The position numbers were made by a program, and so were the translations under genes. Below are positions 1 to 7,688 of a DNA stretch of 36,689 nucleotides, in pieces. Position 1 is the first letter of the stretch; each line of letters starts with the position of its first letter. Source of the stretch: Pyxidicoccus fallax (GTDB lineage: Bacteria > Myxococcota > Myxococcia > Myxococcales > Myxococcaceae); assembly GCF_012933655.1 (NCBI RefSeq), contig NZ_JABBJJ010000098.1, forward strand, positions 1 through 36,689. The letters are read 5' to 3'. The notes under the pieces are model-generated. The model had not been told where the DNA came from. It worked only from the letters and a program-made list of their open reading frames with translations, and did no database searches.

Positions 1-277
1 GGGTGGGGGAGAGGCATGGGGGCGGCGAGCCTAGCACCAGGAAAACGGTGGACGCGGCGGTGACGGCGCGCTGCCCCCAGCGGCGGGGAGGCGTTAGGTT
101 CAGTGGGTGGCGCCCTCCTCGACGCGCGTTGCGTCCCGAAGGGCATTGCGGCATGAACGTCCGCTGGAGGCTCGGCCGTCGGCACGCCAGGCGTCCGGCC
201 GCGGCGCGCGGGGCGGCCGGCGGTCCGGTCCTCCAGGAGGGACGGCACGGGCCGTCACGACACGGGAGCAGGTGGCC
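1..277. other. Left-edge region without a supported gene
   Basis: Short open frames exist on both strands, but they are arginine/proline-rich, overlap each other and show no recognisable domain or start signal, as expected of open frames arising by chance in GC-rich DNA. It may hold the promoter of the small membrane protein that follows. I see no tRNA, repeat or terminator here. Confidence 0.5.
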
Positions 278-433
278 ATGCTGGTGGAGATTCTCATTGG
301 GGCCGCGGTGATGACGCTGGTGACGGTGCTCTTCACCGGTCCGGGCATGTGGAGCTCGTCGTGGGGCTATCGCAACAAGGAGCGGCCGAACAACCAGGCC
401 CCCGGCTCCAAGGGCGATACGAAGCAGCCCTGA
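278..433 (+). CDS. Small single-span membrane protein
   Basis: A 51-residue protein beginning MLVEILIGAA. Residues 3-20 form one hydrophobic helix; the rest is a short polar tail rich in Asn, Lys, Gly and Pro. The ATG was chosen because a purine-rich GGGAGCAGG lies just before it and because the hydrophobic helix then starts at the N-terminus; the open frame extends further upstream but that part is arginine-rich and unconvincing. It lies about 110 bp ahead of the ABC exporter on the same strand, so it could be co-transcribed, but nothing shows a shared function. I do not recognise a family. It may also be a chance open frame. Confidence 0.4.
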   Translation: MLVEILIGAAVMTLVTVLFTGPGMWSSSWGYRNKERPNNQAPGSKGDTKQP

Positions 434-543
434 CGGCTCACCGTCTTCGGAAGGGTGGTGGCCGGTTGGCCGGTCGCCCGATATGGTGGCCTCCGTCGTA
501 CCCCTGCCCGGACGCCCGCTCCGGTGTCGCGTGATGGCCCCGG

Positions 544-2178
544 ATGAACGTCTTCTCCCTGCTGCTGCGAGTCTCCCGCGGGCACTTCGCGCTGGCCGTC
601 GTCCTCGGCGTCATCTCGGGGGCGTGCAGCGCGCGGCTCATCTCGCTCATCAATGAAGCGCTGACCCGCGAGGGCCCGCTGGAGCGCGGGCTGGTGCTCA
701 CCTTCGTCGGGGTGGGGCTGCTGGCGATGGTGACCCGCGGCGTCACGCAGATGCTGCTGACGCGGCTGAACGTGGGCACGCTGTACCAGCTCCGCATGCG
801 GCTCAGCCGGCGCATCCTGGAGGCGCCGCTGCGCGGCCTGGAGCGGGTGGGGAGCGCGCGGGTGATGTCGGCGCTCCAGGAGGACGCCCTCGCCATCAAC
901 CAGGGGCTGGCGCACCTGCCCACGGTGGTCATCAGCGCGGCCACCACGCTGGGCTGCCTGATGTACCTGGCCTGGCTGTCGGGGCGGGTCTTCGTGGGGA
1001 TGGTGGCGGTGCTGGTGCTCGGGCTGTCCGTCTACGGGCTCTTGCAGCGCCGCTCGCGGGTGTTCCTGCAGCGGGCGCGGACGCAAGCGGACCTGCTGTT
1101 CCAGCACTTCGACGCGCTCACGCGGGGCATCAAGGAGCTGAAGCTGCACCGCCGCCGGCGCGGGGCCTTCCTGACCGAGCACCTGGAGCCCGCCGCGGGC
1201 GCCATCCGGCGCCTGTTCACCCGCAGCGCGGACCTGGGGATGCTGGGCCAGTCCTGGGCGTTCCTGCTGCACTTCTCGCTCATCGGGCTGCTGCTGTTCG
1301 CGTTCCCCGCCTGGGGCGAGGTCGACCGGCGCACACTGGTGGGCTACACGCTGGTGGTGCTGTACCTGCAGGCGCCGCTGGACACGCTGCTGAACCTCCT
1401 GCACCTGCTGCTGCGCGCGGGAGTGGCGGCGCGGCACCTGGAGCAGATGGGGCTGTCGCTGACGGAGGACGGCGCGGAGGCGACCCCCACGGAGGTACCG
1501 GAGCCGCGTGCCTTCCAGAAGCTGGAGCTGGTGGGCGTCACGCACGCGTACCACCGCGAGGACGAGGACCGGCCCTTCACGCTGGGCCCCATCGACCTGA
1601 CGCTGGTGCCGGGCGAGTGCGTCTTCCTGGTGGGGGGCAACGGCAGCGGGAAGACGACGCTGGCGAAGCTGCTGACGGGGCTGTACTGGCCGGAGTCCGG
1701 CGAGCTGCGGGTGGACGGCCGGGTGATGACGGACGCGGACCGGGACGGGTACCGGGAGTACTTCTCGGTGGTGTTCTCGGACTTCCACCTCTTCGAGCAC
1801 CTGCTCGGGCTGGGCTCGACGCGGCTGGTGGCGCGGGCGGAGGAGCTGCTGCGCCGGCTGCGGCTGGAGCGGAAGGTGCGGATTGAAGGGGGGCGGCTGT
1901 CGACGACGGCGCTGTCCCAGGGGCAGCGCAAGCGGCTGGCGTTGCTCACCGCGTACCTGGAGGACCGGCCCATCTACGTGTTCGACGAGTGGGCGGCGGA
2001 CCAGGACCCGGTCTTCAAGGACGTGTTCTACCGGGAGCTGCTGCCGGAATTGAAGGCGGCGGGCAAGGCGCTGGTGGTCATCTCGCATGATGACCGGTAC
2101 TTCGCGCTGGCGGACCGGGTGGTGCGGCTGGAGTCCGGCCGGGTGGTGGAATCGACCGGGATGCAGCAGGTGTCCTGA
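544..2178 (+). CDS. Cyclic-peptide-type ABC exporter, fused TMD-NBD (SyrD/PvdE family)
   Basis: A 544-residue half-transporter that should dimerise in the inner membrane and export a peptide or siderophore-like product using ATP. The N-terminal ~310 residues hold about six hydrophobic segments (for example around 15-35, 55-75, 120-155, 235-260 and 275-295). The nucleotide-binding domain follows: Walker A GGNGSGKTT near residue 364, a signature-like ALSQGQRKRLAL near 456 in place of LSGGQ, Walker B with YVFDEWAADQDP near 479-490, and an H-loop ISHDD. The FDEWAADQDP box and SQGQ signature are typical of the SyrD/PvdE cyclic peptide transporter family, whose members usually sit beside NRPS clusters. 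The NRPS of this window is 32 kb away, so any link is speculative. It ends 6 bp before a convergent lipoprotein gene. Confidence 0.9.
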   Translation: MNVFSLLLRVSRGHFALAVVLGVISGACSARLISLINEALTREGPLERGLVLTFVGVGLLAMVTRGVTQMLLTRLNVGTLYQLRMRLSRRILEAPLRGLERVGSARVMSALQEDALAINQGLAHLPTVVISAATTLGCLMYLAWLSGRVFVGMVAVLVLGLSVYGLLQRRSRVFLQRARTQADLLFQHFDALTRGIKELKLHRRRRGAFLTEHLEPAAGAIRRLFTRSADLGMLGQSWAFLLHFSLIGLLLFAFPAWGEVDRRTLVGYTLVVLYLQAPLDTLLNLLHLLLRAGVAARHLEQMGLSLTEDGAEATPTEVPEPRAFQKLELVGVTHAYHREDEDRPFTLGPIDLTLVPGECVFLVGGNGSGKTTLAKLLTGLYWPESGELRVDGRVMTDADRDGYREYFSVVFSDFHLFEHLLGLGSTRLVARAEELLRRLRLERKVRIEGGRLSTTALSQGQRKRLALLTAYLEDRPIYVFDEWAADQDPVFKDVFYRELLPELKAAGKALVVISHDDRYFALADRVVRLESGRVVESTGMQQVS

Positions 2179-2184
2179 CGGGAG

Positions 2185-2496
2185 CTACTGGCAGATGCCG
2201 GGGCAGTCCGCGCCGCCCGAGGCCGGGTCGCAGGAGTCGGTAGGGTCGTCCACGCAGCGCGCGTCCGCGCCGGTTCCCACGCAGCCGCCGCCGAGGAAAC
2301 CGCCGCAGCACTCGACGTAGCCGCCGGGGACGTCACACGGGGTGGGGAAGGCAGTGCACTCGCCGCCCGATGCAGGCCGGGCGTAGACCACCACCTGCGC
2401 GCAGCCGATGTCCTTGTCGTCATCCGAGCAGGACGCCAGCGTCAGCGCGGCGAGTCCCAGCAAACACGTCGTCATGAGCCTGTTCATGCGCGGCAT
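2185..2496 (-). CDS. Small cysteine-rich lipoprotein
   Basis: From the ATG at 2496 the product has 103 residues. A signal peptide with lipobox LTLASC ends at about residue 23, so the mature protein should be lipidated and membrane anchored. The mature part contains about ten cysteines in patterns such as CDVPGGYVECCGG and CDPASGGADCPGIC, suggesting a compact disulfide-rich domain outside the cytoplasm. The open frame extends upstream to 2622, but that extension is arginine-rich and would bury the signal peptide; an alternative ATG lies at 2487. It follows another lipoprotein gene on the same strand by 70 bp and converges with the ABC exporter. I do not recognise a family or a function. Confidence 0.65.
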   Translation of the reverse strand: MPRMNRLMTTCLLGLAALTLASCSDDDKDIGCAQVVVYARPASGGECTAFPTPCDVPGGYVECCGGFLGGGCVGTGADARCVDDPTDSCDPASGGADCPGICQ

Positions 2497-2566
2497 CAGG
2501 ACAGGCCCGGCGCCCGCGAGTCCAGCGCGGCGGCGTGGGGCTGTCCGGCGGTGCAAGAACGGCGGG

Positions 2567-3058
2567 TCAGCGGAAGGCATCGACGATGTAGACACCCGCG
2601 CCGGAGAACTCCAGCACCGCACTCCCGGGAGGGGAGCCCGGCTTCTTCAGCAGCCCGCCGCGGCCAAGGCGCGCAACGGCGCAGATGGGAATCGGGTCTC
2701 CATCCGGCGGACGGGCCTCGTAGTACCGGATGACGACGTTGGGACCTCCCGTCCATATCTGACCGTACAGGCGAGTGGTGGGGTCCAGGTACCCGAGATG
2801 GCCCTGGAGGATGCTCTCGACAGGCCCATCATTGACCGTGATGGAGCTGTAGCCGTTCTGGTTGGCATCGATTTCAACCGACGAGCTGTCACCGGGCCGC
2901 AAGCGCAGGATGCGCATGGCCTCCAGTGCCTTTTCCGGACACGGCTGCGGTCCGGGACTTCCATCCGGGCGGATGGAAACGCCCGAGCTCGCACAGCCGA
3001 GGCTCAGGCCAGAGACACCGAGGAGGACGGAGGTCAGCGCGGCTTTCATCGAGGGCAT
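2567..3058 (-). CDS. Predicted lipoprotein of unknown function
   Basis: Starting at the ATG at 3058 the protein has 163 residues and begins MPSMKAALTSVLLGVSGLS, followed by the lipobox LSLGC at residues 18-22. The mature domain (about 140 residues) has beta-rich composition with little else to recognise; the C-terminus ends GVYIVDAFR. The frame is open to 3112, and a start there would add an 18-residue polar leader, which is less likely for a signal peptide. It lies 75 bp downstream of the DUF2381 gene on the same strand and is probably in one transcript with it. Lipoprotein and DUF2381 genes are often neighbours in myxobacteria, but the role is unknown. Confidence 0.65.
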   Translation of the reverse strand: MPSMKAALTSVLLGVSGLSLGCASSGVSIRPDGSPGPQPCPEKALEAMRILRLRPGDSSSVEIDANQNGYSSITVNDGPVESILQGHLGYLDPTTRLYGQIWTGGPNVVIRYYEARPPDGDPIPICAVARLGRGGLLKKPGSPPGSAVLEFSGAGVYIVDAFR

Positions 3059-3133
3059 GAAGAGGCTCTTACTTTTCAAGCCCGTGTTCGCCAAGAACGG
3101 CCGCTTCCGCATGGAAGGTCGTCGGCGGAAGGC

Positions 3134-3982
3134 TCAGCGCTGACTCTGGGGCATCAACTCCACGTAGGCCTGCCGGAGACCGTCACCCCGGAAGAGTTCC
3201 AGTACGAGCCTGTCGCCATCCCTGGCCGGGTCGAACGAGTCGAAGTCCGTGACGATGGCGATGCGGCCCTCCTCGCCGGGCGCAATCGAGGGCAGGGTGG
3301 CTCGCAGGGCGAAGGGGTGAGCCTGCCGCGTGGCGTAGGTCGTGAGCCGGGCCTCCTGCAGTGCCCGGGACCGCGCGGGGTCCCGGTTCTTCACCGTGAA
3401 GACGACAGCGGCCTTGCTCGCCGCGACCTTCTTCCCCTTGGGAAGAAAGAGGGAGACCTCCACGTCGGCCGACTCCTCGCGCAGGCGCCACTTGCGGGAC
3501 TCCGAGAAAGGAGTCAGCGCAACCTGGTCCCTCGCGAGAAGCGCGGCCAGGGCATGGTCCACGGACGTCTCCTGCTCCCGTCTCTGGTTGTTCTCGGCCC
3601 TGAGGGAGTCGACCTCCTGGGTCTTTTCGTCCAGCGCCTTTCGCAGCGCCGCTGGCGCCTCCGGGTCGGGGAAGACGGAGATCTGACCGTCGATCCTGCA
3701 TGTCGCGGCGGTGACGGTGAGTGGAATCTCCGTTCCGTCCAGAAGGGTCACCAGGAGCATGAAGCGATCTCCCCGCGCGAGGTTCTGGAGTGGGGCAATG
3801 ACCACGGACCTGCCGCCAGCGAGCAGGGGCTCGAACCGGCCCTCCCACCCGAGGAGCTTCGTCCGCTCCGGATCCACCGCGCTCGGGAGCCGGAGCACGG
3901 TCGCGGTGGTTCCGTCGACGTACAGTTCGGGCACCGCGTCCCGCGAGTCCCGCGAGAAGTAGAGCGTCCGCGGCGTGGGCAT
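3134..3982 (-). CDS. DUF2381-family protein, apparently lacking its signal peptide
   Basis: The 282-residue product matches the general plan of the Myxococcus paralogous family DUF2381 (TIGR02268): an N-terminal beta domain, a central charged helix (around residues 105-150, rich in E, R and Q) and a C-terminal beta domain. Family members normally carry a secretion signal. Here the in-frame sequence upstream of the ATG reads AQARTCDPALSS, which looks like the region just after signal cleavage, but it runs into a TAG at 4049-4051 with no ATG, GTG or TTG in between. The gene therefore seems to have lost its export signal by frameshift or deletion. It probably heads the operon with the two lipoproteins. 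Function unknown; possibly a pseudogene. Confidence 0.7.
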   Translation of the reverse strand: MPTPRTLYFSRDSRDAVPELYVDGTTATVLRLPSAVDPERTKLLGWEGRFEPLLAGGRSVVIAPLQNLARGDRFMLLVTLLDGTEIPLTVTAATCRIDGQISVFPDPEAPAALRKALDEKTQEVDSLRAENNQRREQETSVDHALAALLARDQVALTPFSESRKWRLREESADVEVSLFLPKGKKVAASKAAVVFTVKNRDPARSRALQEARLTTYATRQAHPFALRATLPSIAPGEEGRIAIVTDFDSFDPARDGDRLVLELFRGDGLRQAYVELMPQSQR

Positions 3983-4159
3983 CGAGGAGAGGGCCGGGTC
4001 GCAGGTTCTCGCCTGTGCCGCCCCGGGCGTGGATGACCCCAGACATTCCTAAACCAAAAGGTTGACCGTCTGGAGAGTCCTCACTAGCGTCATCCACGTA
4101 GTTGATGGATGTGCCGACGCACTCCGTCAGTCCCTTGCTCAAGCCCCCCGGAGACGCGG

Positions 4160-4543
4160 ATGAAGATCACGCTCAACAGTTTGCTGGTGGACGACCAGGC
4201 AAAGGCGCTGAAGTTCTATACGGAGGTGCTCGGCTTCGTGAAGAAGCACGACATCCCGATGGGGGAGTTCCGCTGGCTGACGGTGGCATCGCCCGAGCAG
4301 ATGGACGAGGTCGAGCTCGTCCTGGAGCCCATGGGTCACCCGGCGGCCCGCGTCTATCAGCAGGCGCTCTTCAAGGATGGGATTCCGCTGACGTCCTTCG
4401 CCTCAAAGGACATCCACCAGGAGTACGAAAAGCTGAGCAAGCTGGGCGTGGTGTTCCGCTCCAAGCCCACCCAGATGGGTCCGGTCACCACCGCCATCTT
4501 CGAGGACACGTGCGGCAACCTCATCCAGCTCCATCAGACCTGA
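4160..4543 (+). CDS. VOC (glyoxalase/bleomycin-resistance fold) family protein
   Basis: A 127-residue cytoplasmic protein with one vicinal-oxygen-chelate domain. It shows the usual paired beta-alpha-beta-beta-beta plan: the first half begins MKITLNSLLVDDQAKALKFY, containing the typical 'D..KAL.FY...LGF' start, and the second half ends TTAIFEDTCGNLIQLHQ, where FEDxxGN(xx)QL is the common closing motif. The Glu of VELVLEP and the region near IQLHQ are where metal ligands usually sit. The start was chosen for a GGAG six bases ahead of the ATG. VOC proteins include dioxygenases, isomerases and antibiotic-binding proteins, so the substrate cannot be named. It stands alone between a minus-strand operon and a convergent gene. 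Confidence 0.8.
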   Translation: MKITLNSLLVDDQAKALKFYTEVLGFVKKHDIPMGEFRWLTVASPEQMDEVELVLEPMGHPAARVYQQALFKDGIPLTSFASKDIHQEYEKLSKLGVVFRSKPTQMGPVTTAIFEDTCGNLIQLHQT

Positions 4544-4564
4544 CCACCCGCCCCGGGCCCGTCC

Positions 4565-5500
4565 TCACCCGTCGGACAGGCACCACCACGTGAGCCAGAG
4601 TCCGAACGCGAGTCCAGCCAGCGCGAGTCCCACCAGCCTGGGGCCCCAGCGCTGGCGGCGCTGAGTGGCCACGGTAGGAACGTTCGTTCCAATCGTTGCC
4701 ACGGGTGGGGGCATCGGCTTTCCAGACTTCGCGGCGCGCCGGTCTTTCCATCGGCGTGCGATGGCGGGCAGAGCGTTCGTTCCCGCACCCGCGGCCCGTC
4801 GTGCCCTCCACCAACGCGCCACGCGCCCGGGTGGACTTCTTGTTCCAGCGCCCGCGTCCCGCCGTGCCCGCCACCAGCGTGCCACGCGTCCGGGTGGACT
4901 TCCGGCTCCAGCGCCCGCGTCCCGCCGTGCCCGCCACCAGCGTGCCAGTCGCCCGGATGGAACGTTCGTTCCACTCTTCGCCACCCGCCGGAGCCTCCGC
5001 GAGCGCGGCATCGTGGTGGAAGGAACGTTCGTTCCGCGCTCTGTCGCCGATGGGGCGACCTGCCCAGGCGACGCGGGGTCGAAAGAAACGTTCTTCACCG
5101 CCTTTGCCGCCCGTCGGTCTCTCCACCTGCGCTGCGCGCCGACGGAGAAAGCCTTCGCTCCAGCCACCTTCGCACGCAGGGCCTTCCACCTCCGAGGCGC
5201 GGCTTCGGAAGGAACGTTCGTTCCATCCTTTGCCGCTCGCCGCAGCCGCCACCTCCGAGGCGCGGATTCGGAAGGAACGTTCGTTCCAGCCGTCTCCGCC
5301 CGCCGTTCCCTCCGCTCCAGGTCGCCCGGGCCCGGACCGCCGTCCCGAGCTGCACGGAGCAGAAGGACTCCCGTGTCGAAGTACTTCCTGCACCGCTCGC
5401 AGCGCCGCAGGTGTTTGCGCAGCGCCTCCTCCTCATGGAGGGACAGGTCCCCCAGCGCCAGGTAGCGGTCGATGCGTCTCCGAGGATGGAAGGGACTCAT
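4565..5500 (-). CDS. zf-HC2 (anti-sigma-like) membrane protein with Arg/Trp-rich 21-residue repeats
   Basis: The 311-residue protein starts at an ATG preceded by AGGAGG at 8 bp. Residues 1-45 form a putative zinc-finger of the zf-HC2 type: HEEEALRKHLRRCERC gives the HxxxHxxxCxxC-like ligands seen in ECF anti-sigma factors. About residues 70-280 are a basic repeat array in two flavours, GTNVPSEAAPRRW with a following RLRRAAK-like block, and SPPGRVARWWRARRDAGAG. One transmembrane helix (about 288-308, LVGLALAGLAFGLWLTWW) closes the chain. No sigma-factor gene is adjacent, so an anti-sigma role is only an analogy. The array would be strongly cationic on the N-terminal (cytoplasmic) side of the helix and could bind nucleic acid or phospholipid; that is inference. 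Confidence 0.6.
   Translation of the reverse strand: MSPFHPRRRIDRYLALGDLSLHEEEALRKHLRRCERCRKYFDTGVLLLRAARDGGPGPGDLERRERRAETAGTNVPSESAPRRWRLRRAAKDGTNVPSEAAPRRWKALRAKVAGAKAFSVGAQRRWRDRRAAKAVKNVSFDPASPGQVAPSATERGTNVPSTTMPRSRRLRRVAKSGTNVPSGRLARWWRARRDAGAGAGSPPGRVARWWRARRDAGAGTRSPPGRVARWWRARRAAGAGTNALPAIARRWKDRRAAKSGKPMPPPVATIGTNVPTVATQRRQRWGPRLVGLALAGLAFGLWLTWWCLSDG
4677..5287 (-). repeat. In-frame 63-bp repeat array carrying a GGAACG-TT-CGTTCC inverted repeat
   Basis: On the plus strand the 14-mer GGAACGTTCGTTCC (6-bp arms, 2-bp spacer) occurs exactly at 4677, 4959, 5022, 5211 and 5274. The last four lie in one 63-bp register (63, 189 and 63 bp apart), with degenerate copies in register at 5085 and 5148. 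A second repeat class, beginning CCCGCCGTGCCCGCC at 4858 and 4921, also has a 63-bp period. The unit equals 21 codons of the minus-strand gene, so the array can expand or contract without shifting the frame. Confidence 0.85.
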
Positions 5501-5566
5501 GACGCGTCCTCCTGCCGGCCCAGATATTCCTCCGAAGCGCACCATGCGCCTCGCGAACGAGATGCC

Positions 5567-6451
5567 TCACTTCCGGAGGAAGTCGAGGAACGCGCGCAGC
5601 GGGGCCGACACCTGCCGGCTCGGATAGTACAGGTGGAAGCCGGGGAACCTGGGCGACCAGTCCTTCAGCACACGCTTGAGCCGTCCCGCTTCGAGCCACG
5701 GCCGCACGTCCTGCTCGAGGACGTACGCCAGCCCCACGCCATCCACCGCGCCCTGGATGAGGAGGCTCAGGTCGTTGACGATGAGCGGGCCGTCCGCGGC
5801 CACTTCGAGCGCCTTGCCATTCTTCTCGAACTCCCAGCGGTACAGGTTGCCGTTGGCGCTCCAGCGCCAGTTGATGCAGCGGTGCTTGTGCAGCTCGCGC
5901 GGCGTCCTCGGTACACCGTGGCGTGCGAAGTATTCGGGGGAGCCGACGGCCGCCATCTCCTGCTCTTCGTCGAGCCTCACGGCGATCATGTCCTTCTCCA
6001 GACGCTCCCCGAGCCGGATGCCCGCGTCGAAGCGGCCGGCGACGATGTCCGTCAGCGCCTCCTCGATGACGATGTCGAGGACGATGTCGGGGTAGGCGGC
6101 ATGGAAGGGCCCCAGCAGGGGCCCGAGCAGCCGCGTGGCGACGACAGGAGGCGCATTGATGCGCAGACTCCCCGAGGGTCTCTCCCGAGACTCGCGCACC
6201 TCGGCGACCGCCGCCTCCAGCTCGGACATGGACGGAAGGGCCCTCGCCAGGAGTCGCTCACCGGCCTCGCTGAGGGACACGCTGCGCGTCGTCCGGTTCA
6301 GCAGACGGGCCCCGAGTCGCTCTTCCAGCCGGCGGATGGTCTGACTGAGCGCTGGAGGCGAGACGCGCAGGTGGGCGGCGGCCCGGGAGAAGCTCTTGTG
6401 GGTGGCGACCGCGACGAAGGCGGTGAGCTCGGTGTAATCGCTGCCGCGCAT
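5567..6451 (-). CDS. LysR-family transcriptional regulator
   Basis: A 294-residue LysR-type regulator. The N-terminal winged helix-turn-helix covers residues 1-60, with the typical SFSRAAAHLRVSPPALSQTI recognition region and RLGARLLNRTTRSVSLSEAG wing. The effector-binding domain (about 88-290) begins GSLRINAPPVVATRLLGPLL, characteristic of the CrgA/DsdC-like LTTR group often found beside oxidoreductases. The ATG at 6451 has AGGAGG seven bases ahead, so it is preferred to the upstream 6493 start. The gene is divergent from an aldo/keto reductase with 118 bp between, the usual arrangement in which an LTTR controls its neighbour in response to a small molecule. The inducer is unknown. Confidence 0.92.
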   Translation of the reverse strand: MRGSDYTELTAFVAVATHKSFSRAAAHLRVSPPALSQTIRRLEERLGARLLNRTTRSVSLSEAGERLLARALPSMSELEAAVAEVRESRERPSGSLRINAPPVVATRLLGPLLGPFHAAYPDIVLDIVIEEALTDIVAGRFDAGIRLGERLEKDMIAVRLDEEQEMAAVGSPEYFARHGVPRTPRELHKHRCINWRWSANGNLYRWEFEKNGKALEVAADGPLIVNDLSLLIQGAVDGVGLAYVLEQDVRPWLEAGRLKRVLKDWSPRFPGFHLYYPSRQVSAPLRAFLDFLRK

Positions 6452-6569
6452 TCTGTACCTCCTGCTTAATAGCCCATTTGGATTCTGCAGCATTCACTGA
6501 AGAGCCGCACGCGCACATTGTTCCGGGCGTGACGCGGCCGAATGGAGCGGCCGCGCTCGGGAGGTCGTC
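6452..6569. promoter_or_regulatory. Divergent LysR / aldo-keto reductase control region
   Basis: This 118-bp gap separates divergent starts and must hold both promoters. It contains an AT-richer stretch around 6465-6500 (CTTAATAGCCCATTTGGATT), unlike the GC-rich flanks. LysR proteins normally bind T-N11-A sites in such gaps; I could not single out one convincing copy. Confidence 0.45.
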
Positions 6570-7637
6570 ATGAACGGGAAGCTGTCGCTGGATACCTATC
6601 GCCTGCTGGGCCGCTCGGGCCTGCGCGTCTCGCCGCTGTCGCTGGGAACGATGACCTTCGGCTCCGACTGGGGCTGGGGGGCGGACGTGGAGGAGTCGCG
6701 CCGCCTCTTCGACACCTATGTCGACCGGGGTGGCAACTTCATCGACACCGCGAGCTTCTACACCAACGGCTCCTCGGAGCAGCTGGTGGGAACGTTCTCC
6801 GAGGGCAAGCGCGAGCGGCTGGTGCTGGCCACGAAGTACACACTCGCGACGCGGCCGGGGGACCCGAACTCGGGTGGCAACCACCGCAAGAACATGGTCC
6901 GCACGGTGGAGCAGAGCCTGGCGCGGATGAAGACGGACTACATCGACCTGCTCTACCTGCATGCGTGGGACGGCACGACGCCGGTGGAGGAGGTGCTGCG
7001 CGCGATGGACGACCTGGTCCGCGCCGGCAAGGTGCTCTACCTGGGCATCTCCGACACGCCGGCCTGGCAGGTGTCCCGGATGCAGGCCCTGGCGGACGTG
7101 CGCGGGTGGACGCCCTTCGTCGCGCTGCAGATTGAGTACAGCCTCATCCAGCGCACGGTGGAGCGCGAGCTGATGCCCATGGCGCGGGAGCTGGGCCTGG
7201 GCGTCATCCCCTGGTCTCCCCTGGCGAGTGGGGTGCTGACGGGCAAGTACTCGAAGGCGGACCTCGAGCCGGCGGGGTCCGGCATCGCGACCTCGCGCAA
7301 GGGCGTGGCCCAGGTGAGTGGCTCGCTCTCGGCGCGGGGGCTCGCCATCGCCGAGGTGGTGAAGGAGGTGGCGAGGAGCGTCGAGCGCACGCCCGCGCAG
7401 GTGGCGCTCGCGTGGACGCTGCGCAACCCCGCCGTGACGTCGCCCATCATCGGCGCGCGGACCCTGGCACAATTGGAGGACAACCTCGGCGCACTGGAGG
7501 TCGAGCTGCCCGACAACGTGCTGGCGCGTCTGCACGAGGCCAGCGCCATCGAGATGGGCTTCCCCCACGACTTCCTCGCGACGCCCGCGATGCAGGCCAC
7601 GATGTCTGGTGGCGTGAAGGTCGAACCCCGGAGGTGA
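6570..7637 (+). CDS. Aldo/keto reductase
   Basis: A 355-residue NAD(P)H-dependent oxidoreductase with a single TIM-barrel domain of the AKR superfamily. The catalytic tetrad is visible: Asp59 (FIDTASFY), Tyr64, Lys89 (LVLATKY) and His131 (LLYLHAWD). The C-terminal nucleotide-binding signature is also there, in SPIIGARTLAQLEDNL. The N-terminal RLLGRSGLRVSPLSLGTMTFG is the standard start of bacterial AKRs of the YajO/Tas/AKR11-12 type. The start follows a GGGAGG at 7 bp. It is divergent from a LysR regulator that probably controls it. AKRs of this type reduce diverse aldehydes and ketones; the physiological substrate cannot be inferred from the sequence. Confidence 0.92.
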   Translation: MNGKLSLDTYRLLGRSGLRVSPLSLGTMTFGSDWGWGADVEESRRLFDTYVDRGGNFIDTASFYTNGSSEQLVGTFSEGKRERLVLATKYTLATRPGDPNSGGNHRKNMVRTVEQSLARMKTDYIDLLYLHAWDGTTPVEEVLRAMDDLVRAGKVLYLGISDTPAWQVSRMQALADVRGWTPFVALQIEYSLIQRTVERELMPMARELGLGVIPWSPLASGVLTGKYSKADLEPAGSGIATSRKGVAQVSGSLSARGLAIAEVVKEVARSVERTPAQVALAWTLRNPAVTSPIIGARTLAQLEDNLGALEVELPDNVLARLHEASAIEMGFPHDFLATPAMQATMSGGVKVEPRR

Positions 7638-7655
7638 GCGCACGGGGTATCGCTC

Positions 7656-7688
7656 ATGGTGGCCGGGCCTATACTGCCCGGCCACCAT
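7656..7688 (+). repeat. Perfect 13-bp inverted repeat overlapping a start codon
   Basis: The arms ATGGTGGCCGGGC (7656-7668) and GCCCGGCCACCAT (7676-7688) pair perfectly around the 7-bp loop CTATACT. The right arm runs into the ATG at 7687. There is no T-tract, so it is not a standard intrinsic terminator. TATACT in the loop matches a -10 consensus (TAnnnT) about 12 bp from the ATG, which would fit a leaderless transcript. It could separate the AKR gene from the next one or fold over the start codon. Confidence 0.6.

Noticed and set aside
367..2088. 573-codon minus-strand open frame
   Set aside because: It is antisense to the ABC exporter, is Arg/Gln/His-rich and has no domain; a typical GC-driven shadow frame.
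2408..4036. 542-codon plus-strand frame
   Set aside because: It covers three minus-strand genes with signal peptides and a known family; no domain is seen in it.
4565..5500. Calling the zf-HC2 protein an anti-sigma factor outright
   Set aside because: No sigma-factor gene adjoins it; only the finger resembles anti-sigma proteins.
4665..5502. Two long plus-strand frames of about 267 codons over the repeat array
   Set aside because: They arise because the 63-bp unit is open in several frames; the minus-strand frame alone has a zinc finger, a membrane helix and an AGGAGG site.
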